Shown here in pieces: positions 21,038 to 43,581 of a DNA stretch of 64,000 nt. The stretch comes from Lampris incognitus. Its lineage: Eukaryota; Chordata; Actinopteri; Lampriformes; Lampridae. The stretch lies in NCBI RefSeq assembly GCF_029633865.1, contig NC_079212.1:104413973-104477972 (forward strand). Direction: 5' to 3'. Each line of letters opens with the position of its first letter. The stretch's first letter is position 1. A program made the translations under genes and the position numbers. The notes beneath the pieces were generated by a model. The model saw only the letters and a program-made list of their open reading frames with translations. It searched no databases and had not been told where the DNA came from.

Positions 21038-24000
21038 ATGGTATGTAGCGAAGCCCGTTTCAAACTCTTTTGCTCGTACTTCGACTTTCAGTTGAGATTT
21101 TTTTATAAATCTCAGCTAGCTTTCTCTGGTTATTGCCAGGGGCTAGTCGGGCGTTGTCTACTGACGTTAACCTGAACGGCTACCCGTTGTGCACTAGGTT
21201 AGCTGGTAAATAACATTCGCCGTTCAAAACCTGAATTTGTTGCGGGATTGTCAATGTCATATTTCAGATCATGGGGACTTATTTGATCGAAAAAAATGTA
21301 ATTTACCTTTTGTCTCTCTAGGCAGAGGTAGAAGAAACCCTGAAGAGAATTCAGAGCCAGAAGGGAGTGCAAGGAATCATAATAGTCAATTCAGAAGGTA
21401 ACTGAAATTATCGTTTACTGTAAGTGCTGTTGCCCCCCCCCACGTATGTGTAGTTCAATCAGTTTCAAGAAAATATTATCATCAATGATTTCTATTCTTG
21501 ATATGTTGACGGAAAGTTGAGAACCCACCTAGTTAGTACCAGTAATATTTGCAGTCTGGCTTAATTTAATAATGATCCTTCTAGACAGATAGGAATCAAG
21601 TTTTCATTTCACAGTACTTTCCGCCATCGTCTCTACGCTCCTTTCGCATCCCTTCTTTACTGTATCTGTATATAGTCAGTTTCAAATAGGAGGGCCGCCT
21701 CTTTTATTTGTTTCAATTCTATTTATGTACAGAAAAAAAGCCATAGAAGGAAAGGTGACCACAAAGCAATTGTATAATGTTTATATGTACAATTATACAA
21801 TTGTATAATTTTTACATTTTCTATAATGCAAAAGGTTTGCAATATAAATCCATCAGCCAAAACATTTAATTAATTGACAGGTAAGTGAATCAACATCGAT
21901 TATCTTGTTACAGTGGTACCTGTCAAGGAGTAGGATCGATTAGGCAGCAAGTGAACAGTCCGTTCTTGAAGTTGATGTGTTGGAAGCAGGAAAAATGGAC
22001 AAGTGTAAGGATCTGAGAAACTTTGACAAGGGCCAAATCGTGATGGCTAGATGACTGGGTCAGAGCATCTCCAAAACGGCAGGTCTTGTGGGTTGTTCCC
22101 AGTATGCAGTGGTCAGTACCTACCAAAGGTGGTCCAAGGAAGGACAACCAGTGAACCAGCAACAGGGTCATGGGGGCCCAAGGCTCATTGATGCATGTGG
22201 GGAGCGAAGGCTAGCCCATGTGGTCCAATCCCACAGAAGGGCTACTGTAGCCCAAACTGCTGAAAAAGTTAATGCTGGCTATGATAGACAGGTGTCAGAA
22301 CATACAATGCATCACAGCTTACTGTGTATGGGGCTGTGTAGCCACAGACCGTCCACTACCAAAAGTGCCTACAATGGGCATGTGAGCATCAGAACTGGAC
22401 CGTGGAGCAGTGGAAGAAGGTGGCCTGATCTGATGAATCACGTTTTCTTTTACATCATGTGGATGGCCGTCTGTGTGTGACACTTACCTGATAATGAGAT
22501 GGCACCAGAGTGCATTATGGGAAGAAGGCAAACCGGTGGTGGCAGTGTGATGCTCTGAAAGCTCTGCTGGGAAAAATTGGGTCCTGGCATTCAGATGGAT
22601 GTTACTTTAATACGTGCCACCTACATAAACATTGTTGCAGACCAGGTACACCTCTTTATGGCAACAGTATTCCCTGATGGTATTGGCCTCTTTCAGCAGG
22701 ATAGCGCGCCTTGCCACACTGCAAAAATTGTAAGAAATGGTTTGAGGAACATGACAAAGAGTTCAAAGTGTTGCCTTGGCCTCCAAATTCTCCAGATCTC
22801 AATTCGATCGAGCATCTGTGGGATGTACTGGAAAAACAAGTCCCATCTATGGAGGCCCCATCTCGCAACTTACAGGACTTAAAGGATCTGCTACTAACGT
22901 CTTGTTGCCAGAAGACACCTTCAGAAGTCTTGTGGAGTCCATGGCTCGACGGGTCAGAGTTGTTTTGGCAACATGAGGGGGGCCGACACAATATTAGGCA
23001 GTTGGTTTTTAATGTTTTGGCTGATTGGTGTACATAGGTATGTAATATACATAGGTAAAAGTAGAATTCTATTTTTTTCTATATCATCCTTTCTCTTCCC
23101 CCTTCTCGGCTTTTCCAGGCATCCCCATCAAGACAACTTTGGACAATGCCAGTGCAGTGCAGTATGCAGGTGTGATCCACCAGCTGGTGATGAAGGCAAG
23201 GAGCACTGTGCGTGATATTGATCCCCAGAATGACCTCACATTCCTTCGAGTCCGCTCCAAGAAGAATGAGATCATGATTGCTCCAGGTGAGAGGAAAAGG
23301 GATATTTGGTGTTACATTCATCTTAGACAGTCATTTCAGTGTGCTTGGGTTATCTAGTTATCAGACATAATGTCTGTAAAGCAGAGGACCTTGGAACAAG
23401 CTGCCATATGGGCACACAGTTGTTCTGCTGGAGTGTCATACTGCAAGACACTGAATTTTCCTCCAAGCTTATCTGACGCTGACCTGCAGCTGATTTTGCA
23501 TTATCTGCTTCCTGCAAGGGTCAAGCAAAGACAGAATATTTCTATGAGAATAAATCACTGATATATGGCATTATTATTATTATTATGCTTCAACAAACCA
23601 GGAAAGTGAAAAACAATTTTAGCAGTGAATGAGTAATTTGTGTTAAAAAAGTTTTTACTCTCAGGTTTCACTTAAGCAATGATAGAATGTAAATACATGC
23701 ATGGATTGGTAGCTTGTATTATTGAGTAAGAAAAGTTTCAGGCATGTTTGATCATTTATGAGGAAGTTGTGAGGGTTTTTGTACTGTAGTTCTAATGCCA
23801 CCAGGAGATTGCCATGCAGTCTGCTGGAAGAGCAATGTGTGCTTTTGCATAGGCCCGATTTTGAGAAAGTCCTCTGGTGTTGATCTCCAATACAGGGCAA
23901 AGCGCTTAAGCTGAAATCAACTTCCGCAGGCAAAATGGTGGATAGACAAATTACCCTAACGTGTCCCTTTGTGCAGGAAAATGGTTTAAAAACAGTTGAT

Positions 24001-25057
24001 ATAATGTAACGAGGCATTGGGCTAGCATTCCCAATGCCTCAAGTCTTACTTGCTGTGTGCTGAGCATGTGACATCAGAGCATCATTGCAAGCTATTTGGG
24101 GGGATTTGTTTTGAGTGGTTATAATAGTTTCAATGGTGGCATTCATGAAATTGTCAATGATGAGGCAATTCTGCTACAAAACTGAATTTCCGAGACAGAT
24201 ATCTTGGATTTCTGAGCTTTTTATTTTCAGTAATTTGCATGACTTGTTAGTTTATATAATAATCTCTTAGTAATTTTATTTTTTTCCTTAATATATTAAT
24301 CTCTTACTAACTTCATTTTTTGTCTCAAAAAAAAGGTCAGTGTTTAAGATTAATTGAACTATAAGTAGTCAATGAGCCGTACAAAGTGTCGCTCGGTCCA
24401 CATGGGTTAGTCCAGGCCACTGTTTTTTTGAGTAAACAATTTAAATCTTTAATGTTCTCCCACGCTGCAGCCCAAGTGATGAGACTTAACAGATTTGTTA
24501 TTTTCAGTCCACCTCCTCAGTCATGTGCTGAAAAATTGCCATATTCAAATATTTTCATCAGTTAGAGGCAAGTTCATAGTAAAGGAAAGTGGGAATAGTT
24601 AACGATGTGAGTAAAGGCTGTGTACTAAGACTAGCAATTAATATTGCTGCAGTTAGGCACCCATCACAGAAAAAAATATTCCTACTGCCCCCCTAAAAAA
24701 TGAAAATGAAATGAAACATGAAAACCAGTTTATTGCAACTGCATTGCAGATGACTAGAATTTGCAGCTAGGGAGAAAAGATTCAGCTAATCATGTGAGAT
24801 CTGTTTTTATTAATGTTTGATAACTTGCCAGTGGATTACAGTCAAGTTCAATTGTCCTTTTTATTATTTAAAGCATTTTCAAACTTTTGGATTTTGCTTT
24901 CGCAAGTAAGATTTTTGGACAGTTGCTTGATATATGTTACAATGTGTCTTCATTTTGTAGTCAATTACGATTGTAACTGATTTGAAATAACTGTGCTGTT
25001 CTCTCTTTCACAGATAAGGACTATTTCCTGATTGTCATTCAGAACCCTTCGGACTGA
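21038..25057 (+). CDS. dynlrb1: Dynein light chain roadblock-type 1 (LC7/roadblock)
   Basis: Non-catalytic light chain of cytoplasmic dynein; the family homodimerises and binds the dynein intermediate chain, supporting microtubule minus-end transport. Four coding exons with canonical borders: 21038-21040 (only the ATG), 21322-21397, 23119-23286 and 25014-25057. Lengths 3+76+168+44 = 291 nt give 96 aa, the usual family length. The protein starts [12 protein letters not shown], continues G-V-Q-G-I-I-I-V-N, then [19 protein letters not shown] and ends [14 protein letters not shown]. One roadblock/LC7 domain fills the whole chain. A polyadenylation signal AATAAA lies at 25160-25165. Intron 2 holds a Tc1 relic; intron 3 (23287-25013) holds no recognisable element. 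I chose DYNLRB1 over DYNLRB2 from the N-terminus and from its position beside MAP1LC3A. Confidence 0.96.
21845..23030 (+). mobile_element. Tc1-like transposon relic in DYNLRB1 intron 2
   Basis: Inverted ends: 'atcagccaaaacattta' on the left, 'aatgttttggctgattggtg' on the right, with TA at 23031. Broken + strand transposase pieces: 22088-22480 (R-W-S-K-E-G-Q-P and G-G-P-R-L-I-D), 22577-22882 and 22711-23037 ([31 protein letters not shown]). Multiple frameshifts. Same family as the copy in EIF6 intron 4. Confidence 0.88.
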
Positions 25058-25159
25058 AACGGCAACATCCAAACCATTTTCTTACTGTCTTTAGTTCTTC
25101 CTCCAGTATTTCAATGGCCAAATGTTTATTCTGTCATGCTAAGTGATATGTTACAAACA

Positions 25160-25165
25160 AATAAA
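25160..25165 (+). promoter_or_regulatory. DYNLRB1 polyadenylation signal
   Basis: AATAAA about 100 bp after the stop codon, followed by a GT-rich stretch (tttgattttgcttg). Confidence 0.7.
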
Positions 25166-26031
25166 GGCAAGGTTTTGAAGGCGAGAAATTTGATTTTGCT
25201 TGATCGGAGTGAGAGGATAAGAGTCCCTCTTTAATAAGATGTCAGAACTGTATGTCAGTCATACATAGCTTTTGGTATAGATATGCTTTATGTTTTAGCA
25301 TTCCACTTTTCATCTCTTTTCTGTATAGCTCATCACGTCAACTAACAGCACAGGTAGTTTGCAGTATATCTTGAAGTCTGTAATGAGGCACATACCTGTC
25401 AATATCTGTGACTGTCACAACTTGAGTGAAGTTTGTATGTTGCAAAATATGTGGATGCCTTTGTGGATCCAGCATTAGAATACTGCAGAGAAAGACAGTG
25501 CATCAAAGATTTCAGAATTTTTTAATTTATTTTGTTTGTACTACTTTTAAGTAGTGTTTCTTTGGTATGCGGTGAAACCCACTTCAAGCATCTCTGTTGA
25601 GCCTGCTCTTACCATGTAATTACATATTATGTTAGATATTTGTAACACCAATTAAAATTTTAAAAAAAGTATTCTTGTGATTATTTCTATTGTAAATTAT
25701 ACCAGCACTTATTACAGATATCCAAAGAGTCTGCGAGCTAGTTTTTCAGAGTTGGATAAAGCGTGATTCCACACCTGACTAAAATCTATTTTCACAGAAA
25801 TAAACAGAAAATGGTCTTAAGTCTGGTTCTAGACTAGAGGTGGAATCTATATTTTTAGGACAGACTAGACCAGGCCCAGTGGAGCTCCAAGGGCCGGAAC
25901 TGTTGTTTTCCGGGAAAGCAGCGGAGTAGGTAAAACCGTAAAACACCAGTGGTCATGCGGTGGTCCTACACTTTCCACCTCCACCGTTAGTCAGAACAGC
26001 ATCGGCGGAGGGTTCCTTTAAAACTGTTGGA

Positions 26032-26039
26032 TGACGTCA
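26032..26039 (+). promoter_or_regulatory. MAP1LC3A promoter: perfect CRE palindrome
   Basis: TGACGTCA, 172 bp before the start codon, in a GC-enriched stretch (about 25900-26110) between the DYNLRB1 3' end and MAP1LC3A exon 1. CREB/ATF or TFEB-independent stress factors could bind; inferred only from the motif. Confidence 0.5.
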
Positions 26040-26211
26040 GCGCCTTGGTTCACTTGCTTTGTTGTGTGGATACAGTAGAGGGAATAGAACGGCTGGGACA
26101 GGCAGTAACGGTCCACTTGAAACCACTCGCCTTCATGTCAAGCTTTTCGCGTTGTAAGGCAACTGTATTATACATTTAATACGTTATCGTACAATAATAA
26201 CATCAACCGAG

Positions 26212-35663
<9,452 letters not shown>

Positions 35664-35750
35664 GAAGGAGATCAGGCAGAGGGAGAGGGAAAAACGAGGA
35701 AGAGAGAGGAGTGGAGATAGGAAGGTGGGATGGGGGAGGAGGATACTCAC

Positions 35751-35756
35751 AATAAA
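35751..35756 (+). promoter_or_regulatory. MAP1LC3A proximal polyadenylation signal
   Basis: AATAAA 88 bp after the stop codon. A distal AATAAA stands at 38422. Confidence 0.55.
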
Positions 35757-35763
35757 GGGGTTT

Positions 35764-38709
35764 AAAACACATAACTGAGCTTCCAACCCCTTAAGTCACA
35801 AAAATTCACAAAATAACCTCCCAAGATCCTCTCCACCTTGTTGCATCTTAGCCCCCTACCCCGGTAGCGCTTTGTCAGGCAGATACACGTAAGTCTTTAT
35901 GACATTCCCATCGTCTTCTCTTTCTCTTGTTCCCTCTTTCATAGTCTTGTCGCTCTCCACACGTCGATCAGTAAATGAGACACTTGCTACAAATAAAAGG
36001 GGACATCTTGTCCTGTCTCCCTGCTGGCAGAGATTAAGCCCCAAATTGGAATTCAGAATTAGAACCCGGAACTAAGATTTTCAGAATTGGAACTCTGATG
36101 TAGGTCTTATTCTTAGCTCCATCTGTCCCTTTAGTCCCACTGTTTTCTCTGCCATGCAGTGGCAGGACAAAACCAAGCATGGACTTTCAAATATGGCTGT
36201 TAAGTTCTATGATATTGCTATCGGTCGGTTTTTGATTTAAGACAAAAAAAAGAAAGAAAAATATTGTTCTTCAGGCAGGCTAAACTTGAATCTGTGTAGC
36301 AGCTTTCAAGCCAGCCAGTGCATTATGTAGTTGCAAGCTTGGCTGATAGACTCATTGACACCGCTTGGTAATATACCCTCTGTTATGTATGCAGATGGAA
36401 GCACAGTGCAGCAAAACACAGTTTGGTTCATACCTATCCAGTTATTTTCTGTGTTGTTTTTCATCCGAGCTGGTCACACACGTAAGAGTAATACAGGCTC
36501 TAATAATATTTTCACTGTTATTGTAATTGTAATTATTTTCAATGTTTTTGTCTGATTTTAGTTCACTAATTCACATTTTTTAAGTTTTGTTTTGTTAGTA
36601 ATATTACACCTATGTTAGTTTTGTCTCATATATCAGGTTCTGATTTGTTATAAATTTACAGATAGCCAGAAGCTCACATAGCCAACTTGCTAAGCTACCA
36701 TGGAGCTGACAATCAGCCTCATTCACTTTATTCAGTAACATAACACACTACTGTAATTCCAGATGACTGTGATGATTAAATAGACACAGTAATCCAACAT
36801 GTGATAAAAATCCATCCTTGCTGATTCCCAGGCCCCTCAAGACACTAAACATAAAGGAAGCAATGTTGGGTGAATCTTTTTTTATCACACACCAACCTCT
36901 GTCAACATTCAGAACAATGGCTTTCCAAGATATTTGTCTCCTTCCTTTTATATTAACTTTACACACTAACTTTAGATCAGTTGTTCAAGGAAGGGAAGCA
37001 AGCAGTAGCACAATTAAACATGCTATATTTTTTAGCTTTCGCGCTCATTAACTTAGTGGGACGATAACAATCATTGGTCAGAAGATGGGAGTTCTCAGTC
37101 AGCTGCTGAGTTTATTTATTACTACTGTAAGTACAGCGCATCTGTAGTATCACTAGGTCACCTGTCAGTTCCTCGGCCCAGGGCTCTCCGATGTACCCAC
37201 CTCTCCCTCCATCTGTTGTCTCACAACCAGTCAGGTAAAGTAGATGTTAGAAGGCTGATCCAGCAGAGTGTAGATGACGATATTTGAGTGGAGATACTTG
37301 CCTCATATCCTCCCCTTGTGGTCTATATTCTTTATAGAGATACTATGTAATTCACCCTATACTAGCTCAGTTCTGGGTTCCCACACCAAAACAAGGACTT
37401 AAGGGAGGTGAATGTCAGAATGTGAGCAAGCCTTTACCTTGGATTTGAGTGCACATTAGCATTTGTTCAGGAGTAGGAAAAGAGGGGACAAATTGAAGTC
37501 ACAGGGGTTTTTAAAAGGGGTTGCGAGTGATGGCATGGACACTGCTCACGAATGGGTTGGTTGGATTCAGCACACTGAGCTGGCCTTTTTTTTTTTCATT
37601 TACTACAGTGCACCCAAATGAGGCGTTGCAAAGCCAATGCCCCTGTTGGGTGTGCCACTGCACTTGGTAGTAGTGGAAGCCAGGCAGTTGTGAAATCTCA
37701 CTTAATGCGACCCATTTTGATGAAATGAGCCATTACATAGTCAGTGCAGCCCCAATGTGTGACACCTGTGAGCGCAATGCACCCTTCTCCTAATCTGATT
37801 GCTTGTAAGATTGCAGCACGTGTTGAAAAAAATAATGTAGAGTCAAGCATTTGGAATATATAAACAGGTATGTAATGTAGTAAAATCATTTGCACATATA
37901 TCAAATTAATTAAAATATTCAGAGACATGGCATTAAATTTTTTAGGAATTTAATTACAATATCTATTTAACACTATATTCTCTATTCTTTTTGTATCTTC
38001 TCCACGTTTCTCTATAGAGCACTGGTCAGTATCCATGTTTGGCTGTCTGCCTTTGTTTAATACGATTTTGTAGAATTAAAAAAAAGGAAGGTTGTAATGC
38101 ACTGCATACCTGGCATGTTTCTTTTTTCATATTTTCTTTTTTACAAATGTTTAATTTTACCCTATATAATTGTATTGAGTTTTATATAAGGAAAAAACAA
38201 GAAAAATGTCTTGAGATGTCTCCAAACCAAAAAAAAAATGTAAAAAAAAATCAAACTACGTGTATGTGAATGTTAAAAACAAACATAAAATGTGTGCGTA
38301 TAAACGATCATATAGTTAATCTCTTAATACCTTGTGTGTTTTATTTTGGCTTTTTGACATTGTAACTGTTTGGAGGGGTGTATATAGATGCATTGCTACA
38401 ACCTAATTTCAAGCATTTGCCAATAAAAAAATGTTGCCTTTAAGATTCTTTTTTGTTTTGTTTTGTTTTTTTGCTGGTGTGGTAAGTTTCTGAAACAGTT
38501 GTGTTTAGTGTCCTACTCGAGTCTGTTCATCATACACCTGAGTCTGTAACTCAATCCAACTCCAAGTTTGGTCTTCCATATCCTGTGCAGGTTGTAATTC
38601 CTGATGTGCTTGTTATCAGTAATACTTGGTTTATCAGTCATTCATGTAGATTTTGAAAAAGATAACATACTTGTGTAAACAGTTTCCAAACCTGTTTACA
38701 ACCTACTTA
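35764..38709. other. MAP1LC3A 3' flank or long 3' UTR
   Basis: AT-rich, no exon or known repeat recognised. It may be 3' UTR to the AATAAA at 38422-38427; nothing in the sequence decides this. Confidence 0.4.
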
Positions 38710-39613
38710 CAGTGGTGCTTGAAAGTTTGTGAACCCTTTAGAATTTTCTATATTTCTGTATAAATATGACGTAAAACATCAGATTTTCACACAAGTCCTA
38801 AAAGTAGATTAATAGAACCCAACTAAACAAATGAGACAAAAATATACTTGGTCATTTATTTATTGAGGAAAATTATCCAGTATTACATATTTGTGAGTAG
38901 CAAAAGTATGTGAACCTTTGATTTCAGTATCTGGTGTGACCCCCCCCCCCCCCGTGCAGCAATAACTGCAACTAAACATTTTTTGGTAACTGCTGATCAG
39001 TCCTGCACATCGGTTTGGAGGAATTTTAGCCCATTCCTCCGTACAGAACAGCGTCAACTCTGGGATGTTGGTGGGTTTCCTCACATGAACTGCTCGCTTC
39101 AGGTTCTTCTACAACATTTCGATTGGATTAAGGTCTAGACTTTGACTTGGTTATTCCAAAACATTAACTTTATTCTTCTTTAATCGTTCTTTGGTAGAAC
39201 GACTTGTGTGCTTCAGGTCGTTGTCTTGCTGCATGACTCACGTTCTCTAGAGATTCAGTTCATGGACAGATGTCCTGACATTTTCCTTAAGAATTCGCTG
39301 GTATAATTCAGAATCCATTTTTTCATCAATGATGGCAAGCCACCCTGACCCAGATGCAGCAAAACAGGCCTAAACCATGATACTATCACCACCATGTTTC
39401 ACAGATGGGATAAGGTTCTTATGCTGGAATGCATGTTTTCCTTTCTCCAAACATAACATTTCTCATTTAAACCAACAGTTCTATTTTGGTCTCATTTGTC
39501 CACAAATTTTTTTTCCAATAGCCTTCCGGCTTGTCCACGTGATCTTTAGCAAACTGCAGACGGCCAGCAATGTTCTTTTTGGAGAACAGTGGCTTTCTCC
39601 TTGCAATCCTATC

Positions 39614-39806
39614 TGTAATATTTGCTAGTATTACTTGATTTGCTAATGTCCCTTACGGCTTTCCGTAGCGCCACAACAAAGTCATGTGATGTACGTAACA
39701 ACGTCAGTCTGAATCCGGTCGGTGAATAAACACCCAGCACGAGAGACGTCGTCCTTGCTTTATTAATGTTATATGTTAACATAGCCAGAGGACACAGATC
39801 ATTACA
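39614..39806 (+). repeat. 5' LTR of the short-LTR gypsy element
   Basis: 193 bp, TGTAAT at the start, ATTACA at the end; contains AATAAA (39725-39730). Confidence 0.93.
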
Positions 39807-39839
39807 TGGTGTCAGAGTAGCGGAGTTTAAATACCCCAT

Positions 39840-41441
39840 ATGGATTCGTACGGCGTTCCAGCTCCACGGATGGACTGAGAATCGGCGAACTTACCTGAAG
39901 CATGGAGACGATTTCGATAAACAACGGAGCTAATGTTCAAGGGCCCCCTGCGCGGGAAGAATGAAGAGGAGAAATGCAGCTACCTCTTGCTCTGGATAGG
40001 GGAAAAAGGGCGCGATGTGCACAACACTTGGACACTCAGCGGAGAACAAGCCAAGAAGCTAGAAACGTACTACGATAAGTACACTGAGTACATCACCCCC
40101 AAAGCAAACCCGATTTATGCCAGATATAAATTTCATGAAAAGATGCAGGGAGAGAGTGAATCCTTCGAACAATTTGTAACTGAGCTTAAGCTCCTAGTCA
40201 AAGACTGTGGCTACCCAAATGCCGACGAGATGGTCAAGGACCGCATCATGTTTGCCACCAACTCACCCAGAGTGAGAGAAAAGCTACTTAGCCAGGGAGC
40301 TGAGCTAACGCTAGAAAAAGCCATAGATGTAGCCCGCTCACACGAGCTAGCAAAGCAACAGCTAAAGTCTATGGGCCAGGGCAGCACGCATGAAACAGTG
40401 CACGCAATAGGCAGAAATGCTTACAAACCGAATGCACCCAAAGCAGCTAACGCTAACTTCAGACAAAGGGAGGGTAACGTTAGCACCGCCGCTAGGGCGT
40501 GTAGCTATTGTGGAGGGCTACACGGCGCTAAAGCCACTTGCCCAGCTAAGGGTAAACAATGCATTAAATGCAAGAAGCTCAATCATTTTGCTAAAGTATG
40601 CAAGTCTAGCTCCCAGGGACAGACAAAGTACTACCGCGGCACAGTACATGCCGTCGGAGAGAACCCAGAAGAGTACACCACTGATAGAGAGCAGGACGAA
40701 CTGTACTTCGACAACATTACAGTGGAGAGCACCGCTTCCGGAGAACAGACAGAGCTATACATAGACTGCATCTCAATAGAGAATAACGGGAAAAGCAACG
40801 AGCAGGCCTACGTAGAGGTTGGAATAGGCACACCTCCACAGAAAGTAAAGTTCAAACGAGACACTGGGGCACAGGCCAATACTATTCCCACCAACCTGTT
40901 CCAGGCGCTGTTCAAAAATGTGACACTGAAACCAGCAATACACAGACTCACTGAATATGGAGGAGGCGAGCTGAGCGTGAAAGGCACATGCAAACTCAGA
41001 TGTAAGTACAGAGACAATGCAATGATGCTGGACTTTTACGTCATTGACACAAACGCCCCACCAGTCATGGCAATGAAAACATGCCATGACCTAAACTTGG
41101 TAAAAATAGTGATGGCTGTGAGCGAGGAAAACAATGTCACATCACAGAGCATAATGGATGAGTATGCAGATGTTTTCCAGGGAATAGGAGAGTTCCCAGG
41201 CGAGTGCACCTTCCGCGTCACACCAGATGCAACGCCGGTCGTCTGCCCACCACGCAGAATCCCCATCACCCTACGCAGCAAACTGAGGGACGAGCTTGAC
41301 AGCATGGAGAAAGGCGGCATAATCTGTAAGGTAACAGAACCCACAGAATGGGTGAACGCACTCATCGTTGTTGAGAAGCCAAAGACAGGCAAACTTAGAG
41401 TGTGTTTAGACCCCAGAGCTCTTAACAAAGTGATACAATGA
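39840..41441 (+). pseudogene. Gag-protease-RT start, nonsense-mutated
   Basis: The probable Gag ATG is at 39840. In-frame TGA (39876-39878) and TAA (39921-39923) interrupt the first 31 codons, then the frame is open from 39933 to 41438. Gag core: Y-A-R-Y-K-F-H-E-K-M, F-V-T-E-L-K-L-L-V-K-D-C-G-Y and A-I-D-V-A-R-S-H-E. Two Cys/His knuckles follow (C-S-Y-C-G-G-L-H-G-A-K-A-T-C and C-I-K-C-K-K-L-N-H-F-A-K-V-C). Protease D-T-G-A lies at about 40860-40871, then the RT start (L-R-V-C-L-D-P-R-A-L-N-K). TGA at 41439-41441 stops it inside RT. Confidence 0.88.
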
Positions 41442-42140
41442 CCTCACTACCCCCTCCCCACGCTGGAGGACGCCACCACAAAGCTCGCTGGAGCTGAGTA
41501 CTTTAGCGTGTTAGACGCGCAGTCAGGCTATTGGGCCATCAAACTGAGCACTGAATCCTCAATGTTGACGACATTTAACACAGTGTTTGGCAGGTATCGT
41601 TTCCTCAGACTGTCCTTCGGAATCGTGTCCGCTCAAGACAAGTTCCAGAGACACGTGGATGAAACATATGAAGGACTGGACGGTGTGATGGCCATAGTGG
41701 ATGACATACTAGTGTTCGGCAAGACTAAAGAGGAACATGACCAGCGTCTCAGAGCGATGCTGAAGCGCACAAGGGAGCGAGGGGTGAGGCTCAACCCCGA
41801 CAAGTGTCACATATGCGTGTCCGAGGTAAGCTACTTCGGCAACACGCTCTCACACGAAGGCATCAAACCAGACCCACACAAGGTGAAGGCGGTCAAGGAC
41901 ATGCAACCCCCACAGAACAAAGCAGAGCTGGAGACAGTCCTCGGGATGATCAACTACCTCGCCAGATTCGCTCCACACCTCTCACATATAAACTCACCCC
42001 TCAGACAGCTTCTGAAACAGGACAGTGAGTTTGTGTGGGATGCAGTCCATGACAAGGTATTCCAGGAGATGAAGAATTTCATTACACAGCACCCAGGTCC
42101 AGTACTCTCATATTTCGACCCGCAGAAAGAGCTGCGACTC
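41442..42140 (+). pseudogene. RT core of the same element
   Basis: Same frame as the preceding part after the TGA: L-D-A-Q-S-G-Y-W (first catalytic Asp), F-G-I-V-S-A-Q-D-K-F-Q, and I-V-D-D-I-L-V-F (catalytic V-D-D box in place of Y-x-D-D). The thumb/connection follows, up to F-D-P-Q-K-E-L. Near 42139-42142 a C run is one base too long and shifts the frame. Confidence 0.88.
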
Positions 42141-42144
42141 CCAA

Positions 42145-43581
42145 GTGGATGCATCCAAAAGTGGCCTTGGGGCTGTCATGCTCCAAGATGGCAAACCAAT
42201 TGCCTATGCGTCCAAGTCACTCAACAACACTGAAGAAAACTACGCACAGATAGAGAAGGAGCTCTACGCTGTGGTCTTCGGCTGCAAGAGGTTCCACGAG
42301 TACATGTATGGACGAAAAGTGATTGTGGAGTCAGACCACAAGCCTCTGGAGGCAATACTAAAAAAGCCACTGACAGCAGCACCACCCCGGCTGCAACGGA
42401 TGATCCTGGCGCTCCAAAAATACGACATCCAAATCATCCACCGCCCCGGTAAGGACATACCGGTGGCCGACACACTGTCACGCAAGTCAATAGAACACCC
42501 CGACAGTGACCTACAGGAAGGGATGGAGGCCCAAGTGCACACAGTCCTCAGCAACATCCCTGTGAGCGCCACACGACTCACAGAAATCAAGCAGGAAACA
42601 GCGCAAGATCCACAGCTCACCGCACTCAGACGAGCCACACTCACTGGCTGGCCAGACACAAAGAAAAAGTGCCCGCCCAGCATCCAGGAATACTGGAACC
42701 ACAGAGCAGAAATCTCAGAAATGGACGGTATCCTGTTCAAAGGTGAGAGAATCATTGTCCCCCAAAAGCTTCGCAAGGACATGATACAGCGCATCCATGC
42801 CGGCCACCTCAGTGTGGAAAAAAGCAAATGCCGAGCAAGAGACTTACTGTTCTGGCCTGGCATGGGGAGACAGATGGAGGATGCGGTAGCAGACTGCAGC
42901 ATATGCCAAGAACGGCGCAGCGCAAATGCAAAGGAACCAATGATGTCAAACGCCATACCCGAGTGGCCGTGGCAAGTGATAGGCACAGACCTATTCACAT
43001 GGAACTCAAAGGACTTCATAGTCACTGTGGACTACTACTCCAGATTCTTCGAGCTAGAGAGACTTTACAGCTGCACCTCATCTGCCATCATCATGAAGCT
43101 GAAAGCAGCAATGGCTCGACACGGAATCCCCGAGACTATCGTCAGCGACAACGGTCCGTGCTACAGCTCTGGTGAGTTCCTCAACTTCTCACAGACATGG
43201 GGTTTCTCACACACCACCACAAGCCCCCACTACACACAGAGCAACAGCCTCTCTGAGAAGACTGTCCAGATGGCCAAACGCATCCTGGACAAAGCCAAAG
43301 CTGAGAACAAAGACCCCTACATGAGCTTACTGGAGTATCGCAACACACCGGTGGACAACCTGAAATCACCAGCACAGCTACTGATGAGTCGGAGGCTGCG
43401 GTCCATTCTCCCATCAACAGCAAAACACCTGCAGCCACAGATCGCCAGTCAGGAGTATGTTCACAAAAGGAGAGAGGTATGTCAACAGCGCCAGCAGGCG
43501 TACTACAACCGAACAGCCAAACCTCTGCCCCACCTGCCCGCAGGCACACCAATCCGCTTCCGGCAGGAGGATCGATCCTAG
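42145..43581 (+). pseudogene. RNase H and integrase of the same element
   Basis: In the +1 frame: V-D-A-S-K-S-G-L-G-A-V (RNase H), S-D-H-K-P-L-E-A-I-L, then H-A-G-H-L ... C-S-I-C-Q-E (HHCC finger). The integrase core reads G-T-D-L-F and D-Y-Y-S-R-F, then S-D-N-G-P-C-Y, with an S-L-S-E-K-T Glu region. TAG at 43579-43581; the same frame continues open to 43806, so this stop looks secondary. Confidence 0.88.

Noticed and set aside
42264-43025. A 253-codon - strand frame
   Set aside because: Antisense to the RNase H/integrase region of the short-LTR gypsy element; mirrors its codon structure.
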